Position numbers and translations under genes: made by a program. The notes below the pieces were generated by a model. It was given only the letters and a program-made list of their open reading frames with translations, was not told the origin of the DNA and made no database searches. 64,000 bases of DNA from Gammaproteobacteria bacterium LSUCC0096 (GTDB lineage: Bacteria; Pseudomonadota; Gammaproteobacteria; Pseudomonadales; Litorivicinaceae), in contig VIEA01000001.1 of the NCBI GenBank assembly GCA_008087055.1, forward strand, positions 546,414-610,413, read 5' to 3'. Positions 41,159 to 50,635 of this stretch are shown piece by piece (the stretch's first letter is position 1; every line of letters begins with the position of its first letter).

Positions 41159-42043
41159 TTAGCCGACTGCCTTAAGCGCGGCGATGCGCTCTTCGAGAGG
41201 GGGGTGCGTCATAAAGAGACGCATCATCGTGTTACCACCAGTCCGAATTCCAAACGCGACCATTGTGTCTGGGAGTTCAGATGGGGCGCCTTGTTCTGCT
41301 CTCAGTCTTTCCAATGCACCGATCATTGCTGGTGCTCCAGCGAGTTGAGCGCCGGCTATATCTGCCCTGAACTCTCTCTGACGCGAGAACCAGAACACAA
41401 TCATCGAAGCGAGGACGCCTAAGATAATTTCAGCGACAAATGTTGTGATGTAAAAGGCTGGCCCGTGACCACGTTCAGTTTTGAATACAGCCCGATCAAT
41501 GGTGTGACCGATGACACGAGAGAAAAACATGACGAAGGTATTCACGACACCTTGGATCAAGGCAAGGGTGACCATGTCACCATTTGCAACATGACCGATC
41601 TCATGAGCCATCACAGCTCTTGCTTCATCACGACTGAACCGACTCAGTAAGCCAGTACTCACAGCGACAAGAGCGTTATTGCGATCCCATCCAGTCGCGA
41701 ATGCATTACTTGTTTGGCTTTGGAAAATACCAACTTCGGGCATTCCAATTCCTGCATCTTTGGCCAGTTCTGCAACCGTTTCAACTAACCACTTTTCATC
41801 CTCATTACGCGGTTGCTGAATGATTTGAGTGCCTGTACCCATCTTTGCCATCGTTTTCGATAGAAGGAGGCTGACGACGCTTCCCGCCATGCCAAACACA
41901 AAACAGAACACCAAAAGGCTAGAGAGGTTTAAATCGACACCATTTGCAGCCAAATATCCTTCAAAGCCCAAAAGGCTTAGGGTGATGCTTGCGACGATCA
42001 CAATGGCTAGGTTGGTTAAAAGAAACAATGCTATCCGTAACAT
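41159..42043 (-). CDS. htpX: Membrane zinc metalloprotease HtpX
   Basis: A 294-residue inner-membrane protease for quality control of membrane proteins. Two N-terminal helices are followed by the zinc motif HEIGH in [16 protein letters not shown], two further helices (the second including [13 protein letters not shown]), and the third-ligand region [27 protein letters not shown] lies 6 bases before the ATG. It converges with metZ with six bases between stops and is divergent from msrB. Confidence 0.95.
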   Translation of the reverse strand: MLRIALFLLTNLAIVIVASITLSLLGFEGYLAANGVDLNLSSLLVFCFVFGMAGSVVSLLLSKTMAKMGTGTQIIQQPRNEDEKWLVETVAELAKDAGIGMPEVGIFQSQTSNAFATGWDRNNALVAVSTGLLSRFSRDEARAVMAHEIGHVANGDMVTLALIQGVVNTFVMFFSRVIGHTIDRAVFKTERGHGPAFYITTFVAEIILGVLASMIVFWFSRQREFRADIAGAQLAGAPAMIGALERLRAEQGAPSELPDTMVAFGIRTGGNTMMRLFMTHPPLEERIAALKAVG

Positions 42044-42109
42044 GTCAGCCTCTCCTTAAGGCAGTTTGGGTCAAGAAGAAGATATTGGTTTCCAAGCGGA
42101 GTTCAAGTT

Positions 42110-42517
42110 GTGAATGCACAAAAAAAGGTAAAAAAATCGGATGCGGAATGGAAAGCGCAGTTATCCGACGAGTCGTATCGTGTCACACGTCAAAAAGGGA
42201 CCGAAAAACCCTTTGAGAATACCTATCACGATTTGAAAACAGCGGGCATCTATCACTGCGTGTGTTGCGACACTCCGCTATTCGATTCTGACCACAAGTT
42301 CGACTCTGGCTCAGGATGGCCAAGCTTCTTTAAGCCGATTAATGATGATGTGATCGGCGAACACGATGATCGTTCGATTTTCTTTATGCCGAGAACAGAA
42401 GTGACCTGTGATGTGTGTGATGCTCACTTGGGACATGTTTTTAATGATGGCCCTACGCCCACCGGTCTTCGATATTGCATTAATTCGGCAAGTCTTCAGT
42501 TAAAAGAGAAAGACTAA
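42110..42517 (+). CDS. msrB: Peptide methionine-(R)-S-oxide reductase MsrB
   Basis: A 135-residue enzyme that repairs the R epimer of methionine sulfoxide. The zinc-binding C-x2-C pairs are CVCC and [18 protein letters not shown] is the substrate pocket, and the catalytic Cys lies in [13 protein letters not shown]. The start is GTG, with GCGGAG about 8 bases upstream. The 3' end overlaps the convergent glycosyltransferase gene by four bases. Confidence 0.95.
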   Translation: MNAQKKVKKSDAEWKAQLSDESYRVTRQKGTEKPFENTYHDLKTAGIYHCVCCDTPLFDSDHKFDSGSGWPSFFKPINDDVIGEHDDRSIFFMPRTEVTCDVCDAHLGHVFNDGPTPTGLRYCINSASLQLKEKD

Positions 42518-44088
42518 ATCGCTTTAGGGCCAGGTAGAGCAATCAAACGCCATCCGGGCCCAGCCGCCTTGATTTCGAATGGAATTTGTCGTGACTGTAG
42601 CTCATGGATGCGAGTCACCGAAATCAATACCCACTGGCCGACAACGGGTGCTTTTTCTTGTGTGATCGCTTCTCGATAGAAAGAGAAACTCGGCATCCGA
42701 ACACCTTGGGATACCACGTCCGCCTGAGCCTCTTTGGCGATCAGAGCTGCTTCCTTGAGTGGCCGCTGACGCGCTTCAGATAATAGAGGCAGGATAATCA
42801 ACGCAATGCAGGCCAGTTGAACACCGCCCATTGCGATTAATCGCTGGCTTAATCGCCAACCAGGAGCGAACAGAGCGATCAAGGAGAGTAAGACAAGACT
42901 CAAGGTCGCCAGTACGAGAGGCCACCACCAGTTCGCGATCAGTTGGAGCAGCAGAATCAATTGTTCTTGATCACGAATATGCTTGGGTTCAGGGATCATG
43001 TGATGCATCACCCCAAGCGCTACAATGAGACTGGGGACGAAGAGCCCAGGCAATGCCCAAAAGCGTCCCGTCAATGACGGTAAAACTCGAGCGTAAAGAA
43101 CGAATAAAGGAGCGGTTGAATACAGTACGTAATGCGGTAACTGGGTCCCTGACAGAGAAACCAGAACCACGACAAATGCGATCCAAATCAGAGCGAATCG
43201 ATTGATTGGGCATTCCCAATGATCGCGCAGTCTCAACAAGATCGCCATAACGAGGCCGCTGTATGGAAGCAAGACCAGTGGCATGACAAAAAGGTAATAC
43301 AGTGGGTGACCGCCATGGCCATGAAGGTTGCCGGAAAATCGCTCAACGTTATGACGTAAAATAAAGTTTTCAAAAAATGCCATTCCCTGCGCGTCATAAA
43401 CACCGACAAGCCATGGAGTTAAGAGCGCGACGAGTAATAGCCAGGCACGCCAGGAACCTAATGCTTGCCACAAAACCTGCCATTGATTCGATAGGAGAAC
43501 CCAGAGGCCAAAAGCTCCTGCGGGTATCAAGATTGCGACAGGGCCTTTGGTCAGGATGCCAAGACCAAACCAGAGGAAAACACGAAGCCTGGTAGAGTCT
43601 CGAGGGTCTTGGATATAACGAGCGATATCCACAAAAAGAAGAGCGAACCACAAATTAAGGAGCGCATCTGCAGTGGCTGCACGCGCAATTACAAGCGTAC
43701 CCAGTGTGGTTGCTAGAGCGATGGCAACGAAGACACCGAGAGCGGGCTTTTTGGTCACTTCAGCACTGAATCGTCCGAGCACTAATGCCCACAGTGCGCC
43801 TGCGATAACTGAGGGTAAACGTCCGATTGTTTCAATTGGAATGAAGGGGCTCATCCAGCTCAATGAATATAATGAGAATGCTTGTAGCCAGTATGAAAAA
43901 ATAGGTTTGTCGTAGCGTGGCTCGCCATCCAGAGTCGTTGCGGCCCAATGCCCGCCATCAAGCAGTTCTCGAGTCGCCTCAAGGAAAGCCCCTTCATCCA
44001 GATCGAATAAAGGAACCCACGTTCCAATAAGGCCAAGCGCGACTAGGCACAGGAATAAGCGCCAATCGAGCTTATTCAGCGCGATCAT
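42514..44088 (-). CDS. ArnT-like GT-C glycosyltransferase
   Basis: A 524-residue polytopic membrane protein. The first periplasmic loop has [41 protein letters not shown], the acidic D-x-D/E signature and PxYxKPPLxYW-type segment of the ArnT/PMT family. About twelve helices follow and a C-terminal periplasmic part. ArnT proteins move sugars from undecaprenyl phosphate to lipid A or other envelope acceptors. AAGGA precedes the ATG at 44088 and favours it over one 27 bases upstream. It overlaps the GT2 gene, which likely makes its lipid-linked donor. The sugar is unknown. Confidence 0.87.
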   Translation of the reverse strand: MIALNKLDWRLFLCLVALGLIGTWVPLFDLDEGAFLEATRELLDGGHWAATTLDGEPRYDKPIFSYWLQAFSLYSLSWMSPFIPIETIGRLPSVIAGALWALVLGRFSAEVTKKPALGVFVAIALATTLGTLVIARAATADALLNLWFALLFVDIARYIQDPRDSTRLRVFLWFGLGILTKGPVAILIPAGAFGLWVLLSNQWQVLWQALGSWRAWLLLVALLTPWLVGVYDAQGMAFFENFILRHNVERFSGNLHGHGGHPLYYLFVMPLVLLPYSGLVMAILLRLRDHWECPINRFALIWIAFVVVLVSLSGTQLPHYVLYSTAPLFVLYARVLPSLTGRFWALPGLFVPSLIVALGVMHHMIPEPKHIRDQEQLILLLQLIANWWWPLVLATLSLVLLSLIALFAPGWRLSQRLIAMGGVQLACIALIILPLLSEARQRPLKEAALIAKEAQADVVSQGVRMPSFSFYREAITQEKAPVVGQWVLISVTRIHELQSRQIPFEIKAAGPGWRLIALPGPKAI

Positions 44089-45058
44089 TTGATCCTTTGG
44101 TCCAGCCCATGGCATCTGTTTGTTTTGTCAGTGGCGGTTGCCCACGGCTTCTGAGTCGCGTCAGCATCTCCGCCACAAGCCCAGTGGTAATCAATTGCAG
44201 CCCAACAAGCGCTAGCAACACGCCAGTAATCAAGAGTGGGCGGTTACCGATATCCATTCCAACCAGTTTCAGAACGAATAGATAGGTGAGTGCAATGCCG
44301 CCCAATCCGCCTGTGATTAAACCGGCAACGCCAAAGAAGTGCCCCGGACGCTCTCTAAAGCGTAAAAAGAACCAGGCTGCGAGTAGGTCAAGAATGACAC
44401 GAGGCGTTCTCGAAATTCCGTATTTCGATGTACCAGCGACGCGTGCTCGATGGTTGACCGGAATCTCTGCGATTTGACTTGGATGTGTGAGATTGGCAAC
44501 CCACAATGGAATGAATCGGTGCATTTCACCGCGAAGATCGAGCCCCTCGAGTACATCGCGGCGTCCGACTTTAAGGCTGCATCCATAATCGTGCAGGGCG
44601 ACACCGGAGACTCGCCCAATGAGCCAATTCGCCATGCGTGATGGCAGTGTTCGGTCGAGCGTATCTTGGCGATTCTTTCTCCAGCCACATAAAAGATCTA
44701 AATGTTCAGCTTCGAGTTTTTCGACCATGGCCGGAATGTCAGCCGGATCATTCTGTAAATCGCCATCCATGAATGCAATCACGTCCCCGCGAGCTGCCTG
44801 AAGGCCAGTTTGCATGGCCTGAGTCTGACCGAGATTACGTCGATGAGAAATTACCATGATGTGATCGCCGCGGTTAGAACGCGCTTCCAGTAACATTTCG
44901 CGTGTTCGATCGGTGCTGCCATCATCGACTAACACGAGTTCGAATTCGCCTGGATACGCTTCTAGCGCAGCGTGGAGTTCATCAACTAGGCGTTCAACGT
45001 TGTCTTCTTCCTTGTAAAGGGGAACGACAACCGACAGACGGGGCAAGGTGTCAGCCAT
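44072..45058 (-). CDS. Family 2 glycosyltransferase, ArnC/GtrB-like
   Basis: A 328-residue enzyme. The cytoplasmic GT-A domain begins LSVVVPLYKEEDNVERLVDEL with LVLVDDGSTDRT, the DxD metal site AFMDGDLQNDP and VNHRARVAGTSKYGISRTPRVI. Two C-terminal transmembrane helices (AGLITGGLGGIALTYLFVLKLVG and LLITGVLLALVGLQLITTGLV) are typical of enzymes that load a sugar onto undecaprenyl phosphate. It lies between a putative flippase-like gene and the ArnT-like gene with overlaps at both ends, giving a plausible three-step pathway. Confidence 0.9.
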   Translation of the reverse strand: MADTLPRLSVVVPLYKEEDNVERLVDELHAALEAYPGEFELVLVDDGSTDRTREMLLEARSNRGDHIMVISHRRNLGQTQAMQTGLQAARGDVIAFMDGDLQNDPADIPAMVEKLEAEHLDLLCGWRKNRQDTLDRTLPSRMANWLIGRVSGVALHDYGCSLKVGRRDVLEGLDLRGEMHRFIPLWVANLTHPSQIAEIPVNHRARVAGTSKYGISRTPRVILDLLAAWFFLRFRERPGHFFGVAGLITGGLGGIALTYLFVLKLVGMDIGNRPLLITGVLLALVGLQLITTGLVAEMLTRLRSRGQPPLTKQTDAMGWTKGSNDRAE

Positions 45059-45977
45059 GTAAAGTCCGTTTTAATAGTAATAAAACGCCGAGTATACCGA
45101 AGACGGCGGTCAGACTCAGTACGTAAATGTGCAGTTGAATTGTCATTTCGAGAGCGAGAACAGGCGAAAGTCCCATGAATGTTGAACCAATAATGCCACC
45201 TGCCTCGTAACTGCCTGCGCCGGCAAGCCCATGAATTGGCAATATGGATGATAGTTCAGCGCCTAAAATAGTCGTGATGACATCAGTCATCGGAATACCG
45301 GACAGGGTGGCGAGTAAGACACCCATACCCATGATTTTTGACAGCCATGCGAGAATTGTCAGACGCCACATGCGGTGTAGGCGCTTTCCGTTCTGCGCTT
45401 CATACATCAATTGGCTTCTGGCCTGTTCGAGTATTTGTGGTAATCGAATGTGCTGCGTTTTTGGAACAACGATGGCGATGAGTAGCGGGGTGAGAAATAT
45501 CAATGCAGCAAGCAACGCGAGCATGATTGTTCCAGCGGTAGGCAAGAAAACAATACACACACTGATACCGACGAGGCTGATCAGATCTAACAGTCGGATC
45601 CAAAGAAGGCTGGTCAGGCCCACAGAGAATTCGACGTTTCCAAGCCAGCGCGCAAGCATTGGAAGCGCTAGCTCTCCAAGTCGCATTGGGGCGAGATTAT
45701 TTGCTGTATTGTGAACAAAGCTCATGCCGAGCGCTTCAGTCAGAGGTAATTGTTCGAATAAGATCCAGGTCCGCAGTCCTCTCAGAAGCCAACTGATGGC
45801 GCCCAATAAAAAAATGACCAGTGCAGTTTGTGCTGGCAGTGAAACGATGGCTGTGACGACAGCGGCCAGGTCGAGAACACTCGACGCAACCCAGATCGTA
45901 GCGATTAAAAGTAAGGTGGCTACGATTATTTTGAACTGAATCGTTTTCAATCTGTTGTTTTCTTTCAATGGGGCCAT
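45051..45977 (-). CDS. Lysylphosphatidylglycerol synthase TM-region (UPF0104) family membrane protein
   Basis: A 308-residue protein with about eight predicted membrane helices, matching the MprF/AglD-type membrane region without a catalytic synthase domain. The family block FVHNTANNLAPMRLGELALPMLAR is present, as is GLAGAGSYEAGGIIG near the C-terminus. Members are proposed lipid flippases or partners of polyprenyl-phosphate glycosyltransferases. It is the first gene of the three-gene unit that includes the GT2 and ArnT-like enzymes. Confidence 0.83.
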   Translation of the reverse strand: MAPLKENNRLKTIQFKIIVATLLLIATIWVASSVLDLAAVVTAIVSLPAQTALVIFLLGAISWLLRGLRTWILFEQLPLTEALGMSFVHNTANNLAPMRLGELALPMLARWLGNVEFSVGLTSLLWIRLLDLISLVGISVCIVFLPTAGTIMLALLAALIFLTPLLIAIVVPKTQHIRLPQILEQARSQLMYEAQNGKRLHRMWRLTILAWLSKIMGMGVLLATLSGIPMTDVITTILGAELSSILPIHGLAGAGSYEAGGIIGSTFMGLSPVLALEMTIQLHIYVLSLTAVFGILGVLLLLKRTLHG

Positions 45978-46067
45978 AGGTATAAGGCATCGGTTGGTCT
46001 GCGATCACGGATGGTAACGCGTTATCTATCCAAATGCTGACTAACCACTGAAAAAATTGGAGACCCC

Positions 46068-46625
46068 ATGATTGATTCATTATCTGAATCCTACCGGGAT
46101 GTGATCAGAGCTATCGGCGAAGATCCAGAACGGGAAGGCCTTCTTGATACCCCAAAGCGTGCAGCGAAAGCGCTCGACTTTTTAACCTCTGGTTACCGTC
46201 AAGATCTTGAAACCATTGTGAATGGTGCTGTGTTTGAGTCTGATAACGATGAGATGGTTGTGGTTCGAGACATCGAACTCTACTCAATGTGTGAACATCA
46301 CATGCTTCCATTCACTGGACGCTGTCACATTGGCTACTTACCAAATGGCAAGGTACTTGGTTTATCAAAGTTCGCGCGTATCACCGATATGTTTGCGAGA
46401 CGCTTACAAATTCAAGAGAACTTAACGCGGCAGATCGCCTTAGCTGTCCAGGAAGTGACTGGAGCCCGTGGAGTGGCGGTCGTCGTTGAAGCTCGACATT
46501 TTTGCATGATGATGCGTGGTGTTGAGAAACAAAATTCGACCATGGCGTCTTCTGTAATGCTTGGCGATTTTAGAGAGCACCAGGCGACTCGAAGTGAATT
46601 TTTACGATTGATCGGTAAGCCTTGA
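46068..46625 (+). CDS. folE: GTP cyclohydrolase I
   Basis: A 185-residue zinc enzyme producing dihydroneopterin triphosphate from GTP. The zinc-binding [18 protein letters not shown] is intact, and the third Cys ligand lies in [33 protein letters not shown] is the other conserved block. A TTGGAG site precedes the ATG. It overlaps folX, so its product is probably handed to tetrahydromonapterin synthesis as well as to folate. Confidence 0.96.
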   Translation: MIDSLSESYRDVIRAIGEDPEREGLLDTPKRAAKALDFLTSGYRQDLETIVNGAVFESDNDEMVVVRDIELYSMCEHHMLPFTGRCHIGYLPNGKVLGLSKFARITDMFARRLQIQENLTRQIALAVQEVTGARGVAVVVEARHFCMMMRGVEKQNSTMASSVMLGDFREHQATRSEFLRLIGKP

Positions 46626-47029
46626 TGGGTGAATTTCAGCGAGATCAAATAGCCAAAATCAATATCCAAGATTTACGTCTCAGGACCTATATCGGCATCA
46701 ATGACGACGAAAAAAAGAATCAGCAGGATGTTGTGATTAACATACGTATTCACTATCACGCTGAAAAAGCAGTAACGTTTAACGTGATTGATGAAGCGCT
46801 GAACTACCGAACAATCACAAAAAAAGTCATCAAGCATGTTGAGTCAAATCGATTCTTGCTACTCGAGCGGATGACTGATGAGGTGTTGTCGCTCGTGATG
46901 GAGGACCCACAAGTGATGTGGGCCGATGTCACTATTGATAAGCCTCACGCATTACGTTTTTCCGATTCGGTGTCGATTACCTTGTCAGCTCGCCGCGCCG
47001 GCTATGCGGGTGCCGAACACCCGCATTAA
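46625..47029 (+). CDS. folX: Dihydroneopterin triphosphate 2'-epimerase
   Basis: A 134-residue tunnelling-fold protein of the FolB/FolX family. The sequence IQDLRLRTYIGINDDEKKNQQDVVINI, ALNYRTITKKVIKHVESNRFLLLERMTDEVL and DKPHALRFSDSVSITL follow the FolX pattern of Pseudomonas more than FolB. The family epimerises dihydroneopterin triphosphate toward tetrahydromonapterin. The start is the ATG overlapping the folE stop. FolB cannot be excluded without comparison. Confidence 0.85.
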   Translation: MGEFQRDQIAKINIQDLRLRTYIGINDDEKKNQQDVVINIRIHYHAEKAVTFNVIDEALNYRTITKKVIKHVESNRFLLLERMTDEVLSLVMEDPQVMWADVTIDKPHALRFSDSVSITLSARRAGYAGAEHPH

Positions 47030-47035
47030 TCGCTC

Positions 47036-47590
47036 TTACAGGGCGTCTTCGATCACGCGAGCGACCCGGCGTGACGAAGGTCCTGTGAATGATCCAAAAC
47101 TTCCGACCAGATTGCCTTCACGATCCAGAATGTATTTATGGAAGTTCCAAGATGGATAGTCACCATCAGCAGCTTCTGCCAACCCTTTAAATAGTGGATC
47201 CGCCTTGCCTTTTTTAGCATGCGTCGTTGCATACATCGGGAACTGAACACCGTAGGTTAGTCTGCAAAATTCAGCAGCTTCTTCTTCGGTTCCGTATTCT
47301 TGGTTACCAAAATCTTTTGACGGAAAACCAAGAACTGCAAATCCCTGATCTTTGTATTTGCGATAGAGTGCTTCGAGCCCGTCAAACTGCGGTGTAAAAC
47401 CACATTTTGATGCTGTGTTAACGACCATCACTACTTGGCCTTGGTACACTTCACATAAGCGATCGACTTGATCACCGGCAAGCTGCCGGACAGAATGATC
47501 AAGAAGAGGAGCGCATGCTGCGTTTGCCTTTAAAGTCGTCATACTGATCACCACTGTTAAGCATTGGATGCTGAGTTTTTTGAGGTTCAT
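47036..47590 (-). CDS. Exported glutathione peroxidase family protein
   Basis: A 184-residue protein with signal peptide (MNLKKLSIQCLTVVISMTTLKANA) and a thioredoxin-fold domain. The peroxidatic Cys is in VNTASKCGFTPQFDGLEALYRKYKDQGFAVLGFPSKDFGNQE; the Gln and Trp of the catalytic site appear in the GNQE and YPSWNFHKYI blocks. It is the Cys form, not selenocysteine, and probably works in the periplasm with a thiol donor. The ATG lies only 33 bases from the divergent photolyase start, and it converges with folX with six bases between. Confidence 0.9.
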   Translation of the reverse strand: MNLKKLSIQCLTVVISMTTLKANAACAPLLDHSVRQLAGDQVDRLCEVYQGQVVMVVNTASKCGFTPQFDGLEALYRKYKDQGFAVLGFPSKDFGNQEYGTEEEAAEFCRLTYGVQFPMYATTHAKKGKADPLFKGLAEAADGDYPSWNFHKYILDREGNLVGSFGSFTGPSSRRVARVIEDAL

Positions 47591-47623
47591 GGATGTCAAT
47601 CTCGTTGTTACAGGAGTACATCT

Positions 47624-49195
47624 TTGGCCCGTTGTTGCCTCGTCCTTGGGGACCAGTTATCAGTCAGCTTGTCGTCACTGAATCTTCTTGAGCCGGAAGA
47701 TGTTGTTCTTATGGCAGAGGTTTGGTCGGAGGCCTCATATGTCAAGCATCACAAGCAAAAAATCGCACTTGTTTTTAGTGCAATGCGACATTTTGCAGAG
47801 GAGTTAACCCGCTCTGGACGGCGTGTTCTCTACGTTGAGCTCACTAATCCAGAAAATACACATCATTTGGTTTCTGAGGTACTGCGAGCCCAAGCGAGTC
47901 ATCAATTCGATGCATGGGTTGTGACAGAGCCTGGTGAATGGCGGTTAAAACAAGAATTTGAATCGTTAGCTACTGAACTGAGCGTTCCAATTCAGATTTT
48001 GCCAGATGACCGGTTCCTTTGTTCTCACGAAGAATTTGAAGCCTTTTTGAAAGGTCGAAAACAGCCACGGATGGAACACTTCTACCGGAAGATTCGCCAG
48101 TCGACAGGTCTTCTCATGGAGGGTAAGAATCCAATAGGTGGACAGTGGAATTTTGATCACGACAATCGAAAGGCGCTTGATAACCGGCAGACCCCGACGC
48201 CTCCTTCTTGGCCGTTAGATCCAATGACAGAAAAAGTGATTGAGCTTGTCAATGACCGGTTCTCCGATCACTTCGGGGATTTGGATTCGGAGCGTTTTAT
48301 GTGGCCGGTGAATCGTGATCAGGCGCTTCTGATGCTTGATCACTTTATCAATGAGCGGCTGGCTTCCTTTGGTGACTTTCAGGATGCGATGGTTCGTGGG
48401 AAGGATACGTTATTTCATAGTTTAGTATCGACCAGTCTCAATCTTGGACTGTTGAGCCCAATGGAAATTTGTCGAGCGGCTGAAGATGCATTGCACGGTG
48501 GAGTGGCACCGATCAATGCAGTTGAGGGTTTTATCCGTCAGATTATTGGATGGCGTGAGTATGTAAGAGGTTTGTATTGGGCCTACATGCCTAGCTACAA
48601 AGAGCGCAATTCACTCGATGCACAATGGCCGTTGCCTGCGTTTTACTGGGATGAAACCAAAACCGATATGGTGTGTTTATCTGAAGCGATTCGGAACACA
48701 CGTGAAAATGCATATGCCCACCATATTCAACGGCTCATGGTGACGGGGAACTTCGCGTTGATCGCAGGATGCTCGATTGAGCAAGTCTGCGATTGGTATC
48801 TGTCTGTGTATGCCGACGCGTATGAATGGGTGGAGTTACCGAATACCTTAGGGATGGCTTTGTTTGCTGATGATGGTGTGATGGCTTCAAAGCCGTACTG
48901 CTCGAGCGGGAAATACATTGATCGGATGAGCGACTACTGCAAGGGGTGTCGCTACAACGTGAAGGAAACAGAAACCGAAAATGCCTGTCCTTTTAATTAT
49001 CTCTATTGGGATTTTTTGAATCGTCATCGAGATCGATTCAGCAGGAATCCACGTATGGCAATGATTTTGAAAAATTTGGATCGATTTGGCGACGAGAAGG
49101 TGCGCACAATCCAGACTCTCGCCTCGGATTTCCGGGCTCGTGTGCAAACATGCGGAGGTGATGCTCTTCAGTCACCACAAGATCAATTGCTATGA
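47624..49195 (+). CDS. FeS-containing photolyase/cryptochrome (DPRP, PhrB-type)
   Basis: A 523-residue protein of the deoxyribodipyrimidine photolyase-related family, which includes the Agrobacterium (6-4) photolyase PhrB and CryB. The start is TTG with AGGAG 7 bases upstream, giving MARCCLVLGDQLSVSL, the family's opening. The FAD-binding C-terminal half has FIRQIIGWREYVRGLYWAYMP and RLMVTGNFALIAG. The 4Fe-4S cysteines are seen as CKGC and the Cys of ACPFN, C-x2-C-x12-C. It begins a five-gene operon. Light-driven DNA repair is likely; a photoreceptor role is possible. Confidence 0.92.
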   Translation: MARCCLVLGDQLSVSLSSLNLLEPEDVVLMAEVWSEASYVKHHKQKIALVFSAMRHFAEELTRSGRRVLYVELTNPENTHHLVSEVLRAQASHQFDAWVVTEPGEWRLKQEFESLATELSVPIQILPDDRFLCSHEEFEAFLKGRKQPRMEHFYRKIRQSTGLLMEGKNPIGGQWNFDHDNRKALDNRQTPTPPSWPLDPMTEKVIELVNDRFSDHFGDLDSERFMWPVNRDQALLMLDHFINERLASFGDFQDAMVRGKDTLFHSLVSTSLNLGLLSPMEICRAAEDALHGGVAPINAVEGFIRQIIGWREYVRGLYWAYMPSYKERNSLDAQWPLPAFYWDETKTDMVCLSEAIRNTRENAYAHHIQRLMVTGNFALIAGCSIEQVCDWYLSVYADAYEWVELPNTLGMALFADDGVMASKPYCSSGKYIDRMSDYCKGCRYNVKETETENACPFNYLYWDFLNRHRDRFSRNPRMAMILKNLDRFGDEKVRTIQTLASDFRARVQTCGGDALQSPQDQLL

Positions 49196-49356
49196 AGTGC
49201 GGTGGCAAGACTGTGAAGAAGGGTGATTTACCCGAGAAAATGTGTCCAGTGTGCGAGCGCCCTTTCACATGGCGAAAGAAATGGGAGCGCGATTGGGATT
49301 CGGTTGTGTATTGCAGCGAACGGTGTCGACGACAAGGAATACCGCATGAAACCTGA
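49192..49356 (+). CDS. DUF2256 zinc-ribbon-like protein
   Basis: A 54-residue protein between the two photolyase genes, overlapping both (ATGA with the upstream stop and 11 bases with the next gene). The sequence KMCPVCERPFTWRKKWERDW followed by YCSERCRR is the DUF2256 signature, with four Cys as C-x2-C and C-x3-C likely binding zinc. DUF2256 is often found beside or fused to cryptochrome and photolyase genes. Its role is unknown. Confidence 0.9.
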   Translation: MKCGGKTVKKGDLPEKMCPVCERPFTWRKKWERDWDSVVYCSERCRRQGIPHET

Positions 49357-50635
49357 AGTCGTCATCTGGTTAGTTCGTGATACGTGCCGTTTAAACGATA
49401 ATCCAGCCCTTAATTTGGCTACCAAAATTGCGAAAGAACGCGGTGTTTATTTCGTACCGCTGGCATGTCTTGAACCGAGGCGCTGGGCTGATCAACAGTT
49501 CGGGATGCCACGGATAGGGAAGCACTGGGCGAGATTTCGTTCTGAAAGTCTTCGTGCGTTGAGAGATGATTTGCTGACTCATGGGAGTGACCTCTGGGTT
49601 AGTGCTGAAGAACCTGTCTATGCATTGGATCGTGCACAACAGAGTATGAATATTGTCCATGTTGTCTGTGATCGCCCTGTCGCTACTGAAGAACGTTTGG
49701 AAACGGCACGTATTGAGGCTGAGGGATATTCAGTTATTACCTGTGATGTTGATGAACTCTTTCGATTTGAGCAATTGCCGTTTGAGCTCGATGAGCTTCC
49801 CGCGACTTTTTCAAAATTCAGAAAGGTTGTCGAGAAAAAACCCGGTTTAGTTCCCGACGCTCCTTTAAAGATTGCAGAGTTAGCGTCTTGTATCGCTCAA
49901 CCTTGGCCAGATCCAGTTGAATGGACCGAAACCTTTGACTACGTCTTGTCTCCCAAAACCGAAGTGCGAACGCTCGGTGGGGAGCGTTCAGCTCAAGCGC
50001 ATTGGGCTGAATATTTAGATGCGAAAGCACTGTCGCATTACAAGGAAACACGCAATGCGTTCTGCGGCCCAATGCAATCGAGTCACTTATCAGCATGGCT
50101 CGCGCACGGATGTATTTCTGCTCGGCAAATTTGGGCGGAGACCTTGATTTACGAGGCGCAAAATGGAGCCAATGACTCGACCTATTGGCTTCGCTTTGAG
50201 TTGTTGTGGCGAGAGTATTTTCGTTGGTATTCAAGGGCATTCGACTGGACTCTGTTCCGGCGCAAAGGCCCGAACGATCTCGAGCAATCGAGCGATCAAA
50301 ATGCCAGGCGCTTTGAGACTTGGAAAACTGGACAAACCAACTGCGATATCGTGGATGCAGCGATGCATGAGCTGAATGAGACCGGTTGGATGAGTAATCG
50401 CGCAAGGCAGTTGGTTGCGAGCCATTTGATTTATGAACTTAATCTTGACTGGAGGCTCGGTGCCTCTTATTTCGAGAGTCAGTTGGTCGATTTTGACGTG
50501 GCGAGTAATTGGGGTAATTGGGCTTACATCGCAGGTGTTGGTCCAGATCCTCGTGGTGGTCGGATATTCAATCTAAACGATCAAGCTGATCGATATGATC
50601 CGGACCAATCCTATCGGAGACGCTGGTTGCCATGA
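49346..50635 (+). CDS. Cryptochrome/photolyase, DASH-type
   Basis: A 429-residue flavoprotein. AAGGA 7 bases before the ATG decides the start. The N-terminal Rossmann domain opens VVIWLVRDTCRLNDNPALN. The FAD domain carries the Cry-DASH pattern YLDAKALSHYKETRNAFCG, SSHLSAWLAHGCISARQIW, DSTYWLRFELLWREYFRWY and a C-terminal VDFDVASNWGNWAYIAGVGPDPRGGR. Cry-DASH proteins repair CPDs mainly in single-stranded DNA and may sense light. It overlaps the next photolyase gene. Confidence 0.92.
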   Translation: MKPEVVIWLVRDTCRLNDNPALNLATKIAKERGVYFVPLACLEPRRWADQQFGMPRIGKHWARFRSESLRALRDDLLTHGSDLWVSAEEPVYALDRAQQSMNIVHVVCDRPVATEERLETARIEAEGYSVITCDVDELFRFEQLPFELDELPATFSKFRKVVEKKPGLVPDAPLKIAELASCIAQPWPDPVEWTETFDYVLSPKTEVRTLGGERSAQAHWAEYLDAKALSHYKETRNAFCGPMQSSHLSAWLAHGCISARQIWAETLIYEAQNGANDSTYWLRFELLWREYFRWYSRAFDWTLFRRKGPNDLEQSSDQNARRFETWKTGQTNCDIVDAAMHELNETGWMSNRARQLVASHLIYELNLDWRLGASYFESQLVDFDVASNWGNWAYIAGVGPDPRGGRIFNLNDQADRYDPDQSYRRRWLP

